NCBI GenBank assembly: GCA_050181295.1
Contig: JBFXDI010000060.1
Coordinates: forward strand, 1 to 23,014
Length of the DNA: 23,014 bases
Origin: JBFXDI01 sp050181295
Lineage (GTDB): Bacteria > Pseudomonadota > Alphaproteobacteria > Rhizobiales > Aestuariivirgaceae
Direction of reading: 5' to 3'
The notes below the pieces were generated by a model that made no database searches, was not told the DNA's origin, and was given only the letters and a program-made list of their open reading frames with translations. The position numbers and the translations under genes are program-made. How positions within the stretch are numbered: position 1 is the stretch's first letter; the number at the start of each line of letters is the position of its first letter. Of this stretch, positions 14,512-22,900 are shown one piece after another.

Positions 14512-15393
14512 TCAAACCGCCTCCGCGCCGGAGATGATCTCGATCAATTCCTTCGTGATCATCGCCTGCCGGGTACGGTTGTAGCGCAATGTCAGCTTGT
14601 TGATCATGTCGCCGGCATTGCGCGTGGCACTGTCCATGGCGCTCATGCGGGCGCCCTGCTCCGAGGCCGCGTTCTCGAGCAGCGCCCGGAAGATCTGCAC
14701 CGCGACATTGCGCGGCAGAAGCTCCTCGAGGATCTCGCCCTCGTCAGGCTCGTACTCGTAGACGGCACCGCCGAGATCGGCCGGCTCCTCGCCCGCCGCC
14801 ACGGTCGCCGGAATGATCTGGAGCGCGGTCGGCTTCTGCGAGATGACCGACTTGAACTCCGCGTAGAAGAGCGTGGCGACATCGAATTCGCCCTGCCGGT
14901 ACATCTCGAGCACCGTCTGCGCCACGCCATGGGCATTCGCGAACCCGAGCTGGCGCACCGATCTGAGGTCTACGACTTCCACGATCTGGCGGCTGAACAG
15001 CCGTTTCAGGATGTCGTTGCCCTTCTTGCCGACGCAGATGAACTTGACTTCCTTGCCCTGTGCGATCAGGCGCTGCGCATGATCGCGCGCGAGACGCGCG
15101 ATCGAGGTGTTGAAGGCGCCGCAGAGTCCCCGCTCCGCCGTGCAGACGATCAGCAGATGCACCTGGTCGCGCCCCGTGCCCGCGATCAGCGCCGGTGCGT
15201 CAGAACGGCCTTCCAGAGCATGCGCCAGGTTCGACAGCACGGCGCTCATGCGCTCCGAATAGGGTCGCGCGGCGAGTGCCGCCTCCTGCGCGCGCCGCAG
15301 CTTGGCGGCCGCCACCATCTGCATCGCCTTGGTGATCTTCTGCGTCGCCTTCACCGAAGCGATGCGGTTCCGCAGATCCTTTAGGCTGGGCAT
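14512..15393 (-). CDS. atpG: F1F0 ATP synthase subunit gamma
   Basis: The 293-aa protein is the rotating central shaft of F1. Both conserved ends are present: MPSLKDLRNRIASVKATQKI at the N-terminus and LRYNRTRQAMITKELIEIIS at the C-terminus, with ERGLCGAFN in the middle. I start at ATG 15393. The open frame extends to 15519, but the added 42 residues are a shadow of the atpA end. SD support at 15393 is poor, so translation may depend on atpA, whose stop is 19 bases upstream. Confidence 0.97.
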   Translation of the reverse strand: MPSLKDLRNRIASVKATQKITKAMQMVAAAKLRRAQEAALAARPYSERMSAVLSNLAHALEGRSDAPALIAGTGRDQVHLLIVCTAERGLCGAFNTSIARLARDHAQRLIAQGKEVKFICVGKKGNDILKRLFSRQIVEVVDLRSVRQLGFANAHGVAQTVLEMYRQGEFDVATLFYAEFKSVISQKPTALQIIPATVAAGEEPADLGGAVYEYEPDEGEILEELLPRNVAVQIFRALLENAASEQGARMSAMDSATRNAGDMINKLTLRYNRTRQAMITKELIEIISGAEAV

Positions 15394-15412
15394 CGGAGAT
15401 GTTGCTCGCTGC

Positions 15413-16945
15413 TCAGGCCGCGAAGGCTTTGGCGAAGGCGCCGACGACGTCCTTGAGCTTGCCTTCCGTCTCGGGCTTGATCTCCTTGTCCTTGCGGATG
15501 GCCTCGAGGATGCCGCCATGGCTCTCGCGCACGTGCCGCAGGAGCCCGTCCTCGAACTTCTTGACCGCGCTCACCGGCAGCGGATCGAGATAGCCGTTCA
15601 CGCCGGCATAGATCACGACCACCTGTTCCTCGGTCTTGAGAGGCGAGAACTGCGCCTGCTTCAGGAGCTCGGTGAGTCTCGCACCGCGGTTGAGCAGGCG
15701 CTGCGTGGCCGCGTCGAGATCGGAGCCGAACTGCGCGAAGGCAGCCATCTCGCGATACTGCGCGAGCTCGCCCTTGATCTTGCCCGCCACCTGCTTCATC
15801 GCCTTGATCTGGGCCGAGGAGCCCACACGCGACACCGAGAGGCCGACGTTCACCGCCGGGCGGATGCCCTGGTAGAAGAGGTCCGTCTCGAGAAAGATCT
15901 GGCCGTCGGTGATCGAGATCACGTTGGTCGGAATGTAGGCAGAGACGTCGTTCGCCTGCGTCTCGATCACGGGGAGCGCGGTTAGCGAGCCGGCGCCGTT
16001 GTCGTCGTTCATCTTGGCGGCGCGCTCGAGCAGGCGCGAATGGAGATAGAAGACGTCGCCCGGATAGGCCTCGCGTCCCGGCGGACGGCGCAGCAGCAGC
16101 GACATTTGGCGATAGGCGACGGCCTGCTTGGAGAGGTCGTCATAGGCGATCACGGCATGCATGCCGTTGTCGCGGAAGAACTCACCCATCGTGCAGCCGG
16201 CGAAGGGCGCAAGATACTGGAGCGGCGCCGGATCGGAGGCGGTGGCGGCCACGACGATCGAATATTCGAGCGCGCCGTGCTCCTCCAGCGTCTTCACGAA
16301 CTGGGCAACGGTGGAGCGCTTCTGGCCGCACGCCACGTAGACGCAATAGAGCTTGACCTTCTCGTCGCCGGTCGCGTTGAGCGGCTTCTGGTTCAGGAGG
16401 GTGTCGAGAATGACGGCCGTCTTGCCGGTCTGGCGGTCGCCGATGATGAGCTCGCGCTGGCCGCGCCCGATCGGGATCAGGGCATCGATGGCCTTGAGCC
16501 CCGTGGACATGGGCTCGTGCACCGACTTGCGCGGGATGATGCCTGGCGCCTTCACGTCGACGCGGCGGCGCTCCGTGGCCTCGATCGGGCCCTTGCCGTC
16601 GATCGGATTGCCGAGCGGATCGACGACGCGGCCGAGAAGTCCCTTGCCGACCGGCACCTCCACGATCGCGCCGGTTCGCTTGACGGTGTCGCCTTCCTTG
16701 ATGTCGCGGTCGGAGCCGAAGATCACGATGCCGACGTTGTCCACCTCGAGGTTCAAGGCCATTCCCCGGATGCCGTTGGGGAACTCCACCATCTCGCCGG
16801 CCTGAACATTGTCGAGGCCGTAGACGCGGGCGATGCCGTCGCCGACCGACAGCACCTGGCCGATTTCGGAAACCTCGGCCTCCTCGCCGAAATTCTTGAT
16901 CTGGCTCTTGAGGATTGCCGAAATCTCGGCGGCGCGAATGTCCAT
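15413..16945 (-). CDS. atpA: F1F0 ATP synthase subunit alpha
   Basis: The 510-aa non-catalytic nucleotide-binding subunit of F1 is complete. It starts MDIRAAEISAILKSQIKNFG, has the P-loop GDRQTGKT (169-176), the AYDDLSKQAVAYRQMSLLLR segment and the ISITDGQIFLE strand. Start ATG 16945 shares its A with the TGA of atpH (TGATG), so translation of the two is almost surely coupled. Length and motifs are normal. Confidence 0.98.
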   Translation of the reverse strand: MDIRAAEISAILKSQIKNFGEEAEVSEIGQVLSVGDGIARVYGLDNVQAGEMVEFPNGIRGMALNLEVDNVGIVIFGSDRDIKEGDTVKRTGAIVEVPVGKGLLGRVVDPLGNPIDGKGPIEATERRRVDVKAPGIIPRKSVHEPMSTGLKAIDALIPIGRGQRELIIGDRQTGKTAVILDTLLNQKPLNATGDEKVKLYCVYVACGQKRSTVAQFVKTLEEHGALEYSIVVAATASDPAPLQYLAPFAGCTMGEFFRDNGMHAVIAYDDLSKQAVAYRQMSLLLRRPPGREAYPGDVFYLHSRLLERAAKMNDDNGAGSLTALPVIETQANDVSAYIPTNVISITDGQIFLETDLFYQGIRPAVNVGLSVSRVGSSAQIKAMKQVAGKIKGELAQYREMAAFAQFGSDLDAATQRLLNRGARLTELLKQAQFSPLKTEEQVVVIYAGVNGYLDPLPVSAVKKFEDGLLRHVRESHGGILEAIRKDKEIKPETEGKLKDVVGAFAKAFAA

Positions 16946-17505
16946 CAGCCGATCCCTTTCATGGCGATCTTGAGATTCGTGAGCTTGGTGCGGAGCGAGC
17001 TGTCGATCATGCGCGAGCCGACCCTGACGATGAGCCCGCCGAGGATCGAGGGATCGACCTTGCGCGAGAGCTGCACATCGCTACCGACCGAAGCCTTGAG
17101 TTCGGCTTTCAGCCGCTCGACCTGCGCGGAGGACAACTCCTCGGCCGAGACGACCTCGGCGGCGATCTCCCCGCGCGATTCGGCGACGAGGGCGCGGAAG
17201 GCACCGATCATATCGCGCACGGCGAAGAGCCGGCGGTTGCGGGCTATGAGCCTGAGGAAGTTGACGGTGAGCTTCTGCGCGCCGGCCTTGGCGAGGATCG
17301 CATCCAGCGCCGCGCCCTGCTCCTCGGCGGAGAAGACCGGGCTGCGGACGAGGCGCGAGAGATCCTTGCTTTCGTCCAGAAGCTTGGCGAAGCCGTCGAG
17401 ATCGGCGCCGATCTTTTCGGTCTGGCCGGCCTCCTGCGCCAGCTCGAAGAGCGCTGTTGCATAGCGTCCGGGCATACCGGTGGCCGAATGTGTCTGGGCG
17501 CTCAC
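16945..17505 (-). CDS. atpH: F1F0 ATP synthase subunit delta (OSCP homologue)
   Basis: The 186-aa protein joins F1 to the peripheral stalk. It has the N-terminal GMPGRYATALFELAQEAGQ and the C-terminal domain with SRKVDPSILGGLIVRVGSRM and IDSSLRTKLTNLK. The start is taken as GTG 17505 because this gives the normal family length; the frame is open to 17658, but those 51 residues do not resemble delta. SD support is modest (AGAGACGA). It is the first gene of the operon, and the region upstream is shared with the divergent transglycosylase gene. Confidence 0.95.
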   Translation of the reverse strand: MSAQTHSATGMPGRYATALFELAQEAGQTEKIGADLDGFAKLLDESKDLSRLVRSPVFSAEEQGAALDAILAKAGAQKLTVNFLRLIARNRRLFAVRDMIGAFRALVAESRGEIAAEVVSAEELSSAQVERLKAELKASVGSDVQLSRKVDPSILGGLIVRVGSRMIDSSLRTKLTNLKIAMKGIG

Positions 17506-17818
17506 GGGAAGGTCGTCTCTATCGTCTCGTTCAAGCCATCGTTCCGGATGCGGGTAGCGGCGAAAGCCCTGCCCAAGCAACTGAAAACAATCGATTTTGG
17601 CAAAGCCCCTGCACGCGGCAAAAGCGCGTTTCGCTCTGGCCGCGGCCTCGTCTAACACAGGGCCTTACGGCATGCAACAAAGGCCCGGTGGCGGATTGCC
17701 GCAATCCATGGAAAACACCTCCACGGACCTGCCGAGAAAGCGCGGCAATCATTGTTCATTTGACGGCATGGGCTTGAGTGGGACAGGTGGGAGAGGAACC
17801 CTCCTCGACGGACGAATC
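17506..17818. other. Intergenic region between divergent atp operon and transglycosylase, with two dyads
   Basis: This 313-base stretch has no supported gene. It must hold the promoters for the atp operon (minus) and the transglycosylase gene (plus), but I find no convincing -35/-10 pair. It holds two close inverted repeats: GGGCCTT (17660-17666) with AAGGCCC (17680-17686), 13-nt loop containing gcatgc; and GGATTG (17693-17698) with CAATCC (17702-17707), 3-nt loop. Neither is followed by a T-run. A further GGAGAGGA lies at 17789-17796, too far from the chosen start to be its SD. Confidence 0.5.
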
Positions 17819-19003
17819 ATGATGCGAAGCATCCCTGCCCTTCTGCTCTCCGGCCTGATGTTCACGGGCACCGCGCACGCAGCCTGTCAGAATACCGGCA
17901 ACTTCTCGCGCTGGCTGCAGGAGTTCAGGCAGGAGGCGGCTGCGTCCGGCATCTCCCAGGCGACGATATCGGCGGGCCTCGACAACGTGCGCTTCGACCA
18001 GTCGGTCATCGACAAGGACCGTAAGCAGAGCGTGTTCTCGCAGGATTTCCTCCAGTTCTCGGATCGCATGGTCGCGAAATACCGGATGCAGAAGGGCGCG
18101 CAGCTCCTGAAGAAGCACGCCAGCACCTTCTCGCGCATCGAGAAGCAGTTCGGCGTTCCGGGCCCGGTCATCGTCGCGTTCTGGGGCCTGGAGACCGACT
18201 TCGGCGCCAACCTCGGCAAGAGCTCGACCCTCACCTCGCTCGCCACCCTCGCCTTCGACTGTCGCCGGCCCGAACGGTTCCGCGGCGAGCTGCTTTCGGC
18301 GCTCAAGATCATCGAGCGCGGCGACCTCTCACCTTCGGAGATGATCGGCCCCTGGGCGGGCGAGATGGGCCAGACCCAGTTCCTCGCATCGCATTATTTC
18401 AACTATGGCGTCGACTTCGACGGTGACGGGCGGGTGAATCTGATCGGGAGCGTCCCGGATGTGCTCGCCTCGACCGCAAACCTCTTGAAGGCGGAAGGCT
18501 GGCGCGCCGGTCAGCCCTGGCTGAGAGAGGTGCGTGTGCCGGCCGACATGCCCTGGGATCAGTCCGACCTCGAGATCCACCATCCGCTGTCGCAATGGGG
18601 CAAGTGGGGCGTGACCCTTGCCGACGGCAAGCCGCTTTCCGGCAACGCGGAGGTCTCGCTGCTGCTCCCCATGGGACGCAACGGACCGGCTTTCCTCGCC
18701 TACCCCAATTTCGACGTCTACACCCAGTGGAACCAGTCGCTGGTCTATGCGACGACCGCCGCCTATTTCGCGACGCGTCTTGCAGGCGCTCCGACAGTCC
18801 ATCGCGGACGCGGAGCGGAGCCCTTCACCTTCCAGGAGATCGTGGAACTGCAGCGCCGGCTGGCGGCGAAGGGCCACGACGTCGGCAAGATCGACGGCTT
18901 CCTCGGCGCCAAGACCCGCGCCGCGGTCAAGGCGGAGCAGCTTCGGGTGGGCATGCCGGCTGACTCCTATCCGACCCACGAGCTGCTGTCGCAACTGCGA
19001 TAG
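17819..19003 (+). CDS. Lytic murein transglycosylase, MltB family, with C-terminal peptidoglycan-binding domain
   Basis: The 394-aa exported enzyme cleaves the MurNAc-GlcNAc bond with formation of 1,6-anhydro-MurNAc. Residues 1-21 are a signal peptide (MMRSIPALLLSGLMFTGTAHA); there is no lipobox, so it is probably soluble in the periplasm. The SLT_2/MltB domain spans about 28-320, with catalytic Glu125 in FWGLETDFG and the conserved GEMGQTQFLASHY and DFDGDGRVNL. The C-terminal 60 residues (FTFQEIVELQRRLAAKGHDV ... DGFLGAKTRAAVK) are a PG_binding_1 domain. Two adjacent ATGs at 17819 and 17822 are possible; the SD is weak. An in-frame ATG at 17769 would add a long n-region and is less likely. 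Confidence 0.93.
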   Translation: MMRSIPALLLSGLMFTGTAHAACQNTGNFSRWLQEFRQEAAASGISQATISAGLDNVRFDQSVIDKDRKQSVFSQDFLQFSDRMVAKYRMQKGAQLLKKHASTFSRIEKQFGVPGPVIVAFWGLETDFGANLGKSSTLTSLATLAFDCRRPERFRGELLSALKIIERGDLSPSEMIGPWAGEMGQTQFLASHYFNYGVDFDGDGRVNLIGSVPDVLASTANLLKAEGWRAGQPWLREVRVPADMPWDQSDLEIHHPLSQWGKWGVTLADGKPLSGNAEVSLLLPMGRNGPAFLAYPNFDVYTQWNQSLVYATTAAYFATRLAGAPTVHRGRGAEPFTFQEIVELQRRLAAKGHDVGKIDGFLGAKTRAAVKAEQLRVGMPADSYPTHELLSQLR

Positions 19004-19047
19004 GGACAGCTTTTCGGGCTGAATGATGGGGCGATCCATTTTCGCTC

Positions 19048-19107
19048 GTCCCCGCGAAAGCAGGGACCCAGAGCTACACGTTGCTGGATTCCCGCTTACG
19101 CGGGAAT
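19048..19107. repeat. REP-like bipartite palindromic element, second type
   Basis: The first hairpin pairs GTCCC (19048-19052) with GGGAC (19063-19067) around cgcgaaagca. The second pairs ATTCCCGC (19088-19095) with GCGGGAAT (19100-19107) around TTAC. The sequence resembles the widespread 'CGTCCCCGCGAAAGC.GGGACCCAG ... CTGGATTCCCGC...GCGGGAAT' repeats of alphaproteobacterial chromosomes. It lies between the ends of the converging transglycosylase and LysR genes. Its core differs from that of the element at 137-220. Confidence 0.6.
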
Positions 19108-19127
19108 GCGCGGAGAGTTAGCCCGCT

Positions 19128-20039
19128 CTAGCAGTCCACCGTGCCACCCGGATGGCCGGTAAGCCTCGCCGCCCAAGCGATGAAGTCTTCCGCCTCGGGC
19201 GAGGGCTTTCTCTCCCGCGGCCAGGCCACGTGGTAGCCGAAGCGTGACTGAAGGCTCTCGGCAAGCGGCGCGACGAGCCTTCCCGCCTCGAGATCGTCAT
19301 CCACGAGTCCCCGCCAGCCGAGCGCCATGCCCAGCCCCCTGCGCGCCGCGTCGATCACCAGCGGATAGCTTTCGATGCTCAAGGCCCGGCGGCCGGCTGC
19401 GGCCTCCACGCCGTGACTCGTCAGCCATTGCCGCCAGGTCATCCAGTTCCAGTGCTCGTCCTCCAGCCCGATCAGCGTTTCCTCCGCGAGATCGCTGGGC
19501 GCAAGCGACCGGCCGCCGAGATAGTCCGGGCTGCACACGGGAAACACCTCCTCCCCGAAGAGGAGAGCCGAGTCATGCGTCGTCCAGGCTCCTTCCCCGT
19601 GGATGAGCGCGACATCGACCTCGCCCGAGAGACAGCGCCGGTCGTCGTCGTCGATGACGAGGCGGAGATTGACCCGCGCGCAGCGATGCAGGAAGCGGCC
19701 CAGTCTCGGCAGCAGCCAGAGCGCCGCCATGGACTGGTCGGCCCCGATCGTAAGCCGCGGCGCGCGGGGCCTGGCCTTGAGCTCCCCCGTCGCCGTGCCG
19801 ACATGCGCGAACGCGTTGACGACAGTGTGCAGGTAATCCCGTCCCTCCGGGGTGAGCTGCACCGCCCGGTGCGCCCGAAGGAAGAGGGCCCGCCCGAGAT
19901 GCTCTTCCAAGAGCCTGATCTGACGCGATACGGCGGCCTGCGTGACATTGAGCTCGGCTGCCGCCCGGGTGAAGCTCTGGAGGCGCCCGGCAGCCTCGAA
20001 GGTCATGAGCGCGGTGAGCGGTGGCAGGCTGCTTTTCAT
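19128..20039 (-). CDS. LysR-type transcriptional regulator, GcvA-like
   Basis: The 303-aa protein has an N-terminal winged helix-turn-helix (SFTRAAAELNVTQAAVSRQI, about 22-41) opening with the PPLTALMTFEAAGR typical of the GcvA subgroup. A substrate-binding domain follows from about residue 90 (RLTIGADQSMAALWLLPRLG ... EVDVALIHGEG ... RRGLGMALGWRGLV). It is divergent from the Rieske oxygenase gene, with 97 bases between, the usual layout of a LysR regulator and its target. The ligand is unknown; if the oxygenase acts on a quaternary amine, the substrate or product would be the likely inducer. Start ATG 20039 gives the normal family length. Confidence 0.93.
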   Translation of the reverse strand: MKSSLPPLTALMTFEAAGRLQSFTRAAAELNVTQAAVSRQIRLLEEHLGRALFLRAHRAVQLTPEGRDYLHTVVNAFAHVGTATGELKARPRAPRLTIGADQSMAALWLLPRLGRFLHRCARVNLRLVIDDDDRRCLSGEVDVALIHGEGAWTTHDSALLFGEEVFPVCSPDYLGGRSLAPSDLAEETLIGLEDEHWNWMTWRQWLTSHGVEAAAGRRALSIESYPLVIDAARRGLGMALGWRGLVDDDLEAGRLVAPLAESLQSRFGYHVAWPRERKPSPEAEDFIAWAARLTGHPGGTVDC

Positions 20040-20136
20040 TACCTCAGATCATCTATTTGCGTCAGAACTCATCGTTTGAAGCGAGATCGAGCCTACTTTA
20101 AGTAATGCATTCTGACCGAAAGTGTGGGAGGCCGCA
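20040..20136. promoter_or_regulatory. Divergent LysR/oxygenase control region with a candidate operator
   Basis: The 97-base gap must carry both promoters. A dyad fitting the LysR T-N11-A rule is at 20071-20087: ATC, 11 bases, GAT, with inner TCG (20072-20074) and CGA (20082-20084). The SD of the oxygenase gene (GGGAGG) is at 20126-20131. No clear -10/-35 was found. The operator call rests on pattern alone. Confidence 0.35.
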
Positions 20137-21276
20137 ATGAACGTGATCAATGTGCAGCGCCGTTCCGGGGACGCCCCGGTATGCGCCGATCCGGCCCAGT
20201 CCTTCACGCTTCCGGCCCGCTTCTACACCGATCCCGCGATCTACGAGGCGGAGAAGGCGGCGATCTTCTACCGGAGCTGGTGGTGCGCCGGCCATCGCAG
20301 CCAGCTTCCCTCCCCCGGCAGCTACCTGACCGTCGAGATCCACGAACAGGGCGTGTTCGTCACCCGCGACGCGGACGGTAAGCTCAGGGCCTTCTACAAT
20401 GTGTGCCAGCACCGGGGCCACGAGCTCGTGCAGGGCCAGGGACAGGCGAAGATGTTCACCTGCCCCTATCACGCCTGGACCTACAATCTCGACGGTACGC
20501 TGCGCACCGCCAGGCTCACCAAATCCATGCCCGACTTCAAGGCTTGCGACTTCGCATTGAAGCCCGTGCGGGTGGAGGAATTTTGCGGCTTCGTCTTCGT
20601 CAATCTCGACCCGGACGCGGTGCCGCTCGCCGAGCAGACTGGCGACCTCGCGCAGGAGATCCGGACCTATGCTCCCCGCATCGACGAGATGGTCTATGTC
20701 CACCGCCACACCTACGACGTGAAGGCGAACTGGAAGGTGCTGATCGACAACTTTCTCGAGTGCTACCACTGCCACGCGGCGCACAAGGACTTCGTCGACC
20801 TCGTCGACATGGACAGCTACCGCAACATCATCAACGGCGCCTATGTGAGCCAGATCGCGGAGACGCCGAAGAGCACGAACGCCCGCGCCTACAGCTTCAA
20901 GCCCGGCGAGGTCGATTTCGGCTATGCCGGCTGGTACCTGTGGCCGAACCTCACAATCTGGATCTATCCGGGCGAGGCCAACATCTCGACGCTCATCATG
21001 ATCCCCAAAGGTCCCGGCCGCACGGTCGAGCATCTCGACTGGTTCCTGCCCACGACTACGATCAGCAAGCAGGTCGCCGACGCGATGACCTACATGGACA
21101 AGACGCTGCAGCCGGAGGACATCGGCCTCTGCGAGAGCGTCCAGAAGGGGCTGAAGTCCAGAGGCTACAACCAGGGCCGCTTCGTCATCGACCCCGGCCA
21201 CCCGGAAATCTCCGAGCATGCCGCCCATCACTTCCAGCGGCTTGTGGCCGAGGCGCTCCAGGCGACGCTCGACTGA
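20137..21276 (+). CDS. Rieske non-haem iron oxygenase alpha subunit, quaternary-amine (GbcA/CntA/Stc2-like) group
   Basis: The 379-aa enzyme has a Rieske domain with Cys90-x-His92 (NVCQHRGHEL) and Cys109-xx-His112 (CPYHAWTYN), and a catalytic domain with the mononuclear iron motif NFLECYHCHAAH (Glu208, His211, His216) and likely third ligand Asp328 in EDIGLCESVQKGL. The tail ESVQKGL..RGYNQGRFVID and SEHAAHHF is characteristic of oxygenases that demethylate or cleave betaines, carnitine or stachydrine. The exact substrate cannot be read. Start ATG 20137 follows GGGAGG. No reductase gene is adjacent; such enzymes need a ferredoxin-type reductase, which must be elsewhere. It is convergent with the ATP-grasp gene, 16 bases away. 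Confidence 0.92.
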   Translation: MNVINVQRRSGDAPVCADPAQSFTLPARFYTDPAIYEAEKAAIFYRSWWCAGHRSQLPSPGSYLTVEIHEQGVFVTRDADGKLRAFYNVCQHRGHELVQGQGQAKMFTCPYHAWTYNLDGTLRTARLTKSMPDFKACDFALKPVRVEEFCGFVFVNLDPDAVPLAEQTGDLAQEIRTYAPRIDEMVYVHRHTYDVKANWKVLIDNFLECYHCHAAHKDFVDLVDMDSYRNIINGAYVSQIAETPKSTNARAYSFKPGEVDFGYAGWYLWPNLTIWIYPGEANISTLIMIPKGPGRTVEHLDWFLPTTTISKQVADAMTYMDKTLQPEDIGLCESVQKGLKSRGYNQGRFVIDPGHPEISEHAAHHFQRLVAEALQATLD

Positions 21277-21292
21277 GGCCGTCGCGAGGCCT

Positions 21293-22747
21293 TCAATACA
21301 TCTTGTTGACGCTGTCGGCGGCGGGCAGCGCCGGCGCCGGTGCGCTCGACCCGACGGGCACGCACTGGAACTGCCGGTGGATGGCCGCCGCCCAGTCCTT
21401 GGCGCGCGCCTTGAGCTTCCGGTCGTCGGTCTGCATGCGGCCGCGGCTGACCAGGATACCCATGTCCGCCCCGTGATAGCGGTAGTCGCCGCCCGTATAG
21501 ACGCGCAGATAGAACGCCTCGTTCTCCCCCGACACCAGGAACCAGTCGATCGACTTCCTGACGAGCGAGATGTCGCCCTTCTCGTCCATGCGCCAGATCC
21601 CCGAGGCGGGCGCCTTGGTGATCATCTCCACCTGGTCGCCCGGCCATTTGAGGACGAGCTGGCTCCAATTGTCAAACTCGGCCCAGCGCTTCTGCACCTT
21701 GTCGAGGTCGATCTCCCAGTCGACGTCCATGAACTCGAGCATGTGGAAGAGGAAGACCGGGCAGCCGCCATAGGTCGAGGTCACGAGATTGGTGAGCGGG
21801 CTCGCCCCGGAGATGCGCGGATTGATCTCGCCGAGATAGACCTTGCGGCTGTCGGCATCGATCAGGAAGTCCATGCAGAAGGCGCCCTTGTAGCCCTCCT
21901 TGTAGAGCTGGTCGCCGAGCTTGCGCGCCATGGTCAAGACCTGCCGGCGCTCGCTCTCGAGTCCGCCCGTGAACATGTCGTTGCCGCACCAGCCGCCCTT
22001 GTAGGGCGTGATCTCGGCGAAGCCCGTGATATCGGTCTGGATCGGCCCGACGAGCGTGCCGTGCCGCGTCGCCACCGCCTCCACCGTTCCCGGCAGGTGG
22101 CGGACATAGCGCATGACCTTGAGCTCCTCGTCCTTCACCTTCTCCGCGCACTTCGTCCAGTCGGCCTCCGACTTGACGAAGAAGGTGGTGCGGCCGGAAT
22201 CGCCGTAGGGCGTCTGGACCACGAGGTTGTCGCCGAGCCTGCCCTTGCCCGCCAGCGCCCGAAGCTGCTCATAGGTCTTCGCGCGGCCCATGATGTTGGG
22301 CGCGCTCGCGATGCCGGCGGCGTTGCCGAGGCGGGTCGTCACCATCTTGGAATCGATGTGCTTCCGTAGCTTGCAGCGCGGCAGCGCGATCTTGAGACCA
22401 AGACCCTTGGCGAGCTCCTCCGTTTCCTCGTCGAACATGACCAGGAGCATGAGCCCCTTGCCGCGCGAGAGGATCTTTTCCCGCACCTCTTTGTGGCGAA
22501 GCAGGTAGTTGTTCACGTCCTCGATCGAGCGGAACTCGTGCGGCCCGTGCTCGCGCGGCACCGTGACCTTGGGGTGCGAGGCGTCGAAGGAATCGAAGTA
22601 GGTGATGTACTCGAATCGGTTGATCCAGCGCCCCAGCCCCAGAAGGTTGTAGGCGGTGGGGGAAACCATCCAGATCGGCGCTTCGTTCTTGCGGAAGTAG
22701 GCGTAGATATCCGATAGGCTCGTGAGCTTGGGCTTCTTCCTCGCCAT
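21293..22747 (-). CDS. ATP-grasp domain ligase of unknown substrate
   Basis: The 484-aa protein starts at ATG 22747 with a strong G-rich SD (GGGAGGGGG). An N-terminal domain of about 130 residues (PIWMVSPTAYNLLGLGRWI) precedes the ATP-grasp fold. The glycine loop is VVQTPYGDSGRTTFFV (176-191) and the metal site LGEINPR (Glu307, Asn309, Arg311) with MDFLIDAD before it. These fit the carboxylate-amine/thiol ligase superfamily, which forms an acyl phosphate from ATP; it is often labelled 'biotin carboxylase' by homology alone. No biotin carrier or carboxyltransferase gene is nearby, so that name is not supported. A tail of about 130 residues after the core ends in an Ala/Pro-rich segment. Convergence with the oxygenase gene gives no proof of a shared pathway. 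Confidence 0.85.
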   Translation of the reverse strand: MARKKPKLTSLSDIYAYFRKNEAPIWMVSPTAYNLLGLGRWINRFEYITYFDSFDASHPKVTVPREHGPHEFRSIEDVNNYLLRHKEVREKILSRGKGLMLLVMFDEETEELAKGLGLKIALPRCKLRKHIDSKMVTTRLGNAAGIASAPNIMGRAKTYEQLRALAGKGRLGDNLVVQTPYGDSGRTTFFVKSEADWTKCAEKVKDEELKVMRYVRHLPGTVEAVATRHGTLVGPIQTDITGFAEITPYKGGWCGNDMFTGGLESERRQVLTMARKLGDQLYKEGYKGAFCMDFLIDADSRKVYLGEINPRISGASPLTNLVTSTYGGCPVFLFHMLEFMDVDWEIDLDKVQKRWAEFDNWSQLVLKWPGDQVEMITKAPASGIWRMDEKGDISLVRKSIDWFLVSGENEAFYLRVYTGGDYRYHGADMGILVSRGRMQTDDRKLKARAKDWAAAIHRQFQCVPVGSSAPAPALPAADSVNKMY

Positions 22748-22900
22748 GACGGTCCCCCTCCCCAACGGCCTATCATCGCAGGATTTTTACGGTCCGCTCA
22801 AGCCATGTTTGGGGCTGTCCGCCCTCCTGCAAACGCCCCCCGGTTACCCTGCCGGCCAATAAAATCGTTCATATGCGGTTCAACTCAGATGGAGTAGCTT

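Noticed and set aside
21293..22747. Naming the ATP-grasp protein biotin carboxylase
   Set aside because: The ATP-grasp core is shared by many ligases. No biotin carrier or carboxyltransferase gene is adjacent and no biotin-site motif was identified.
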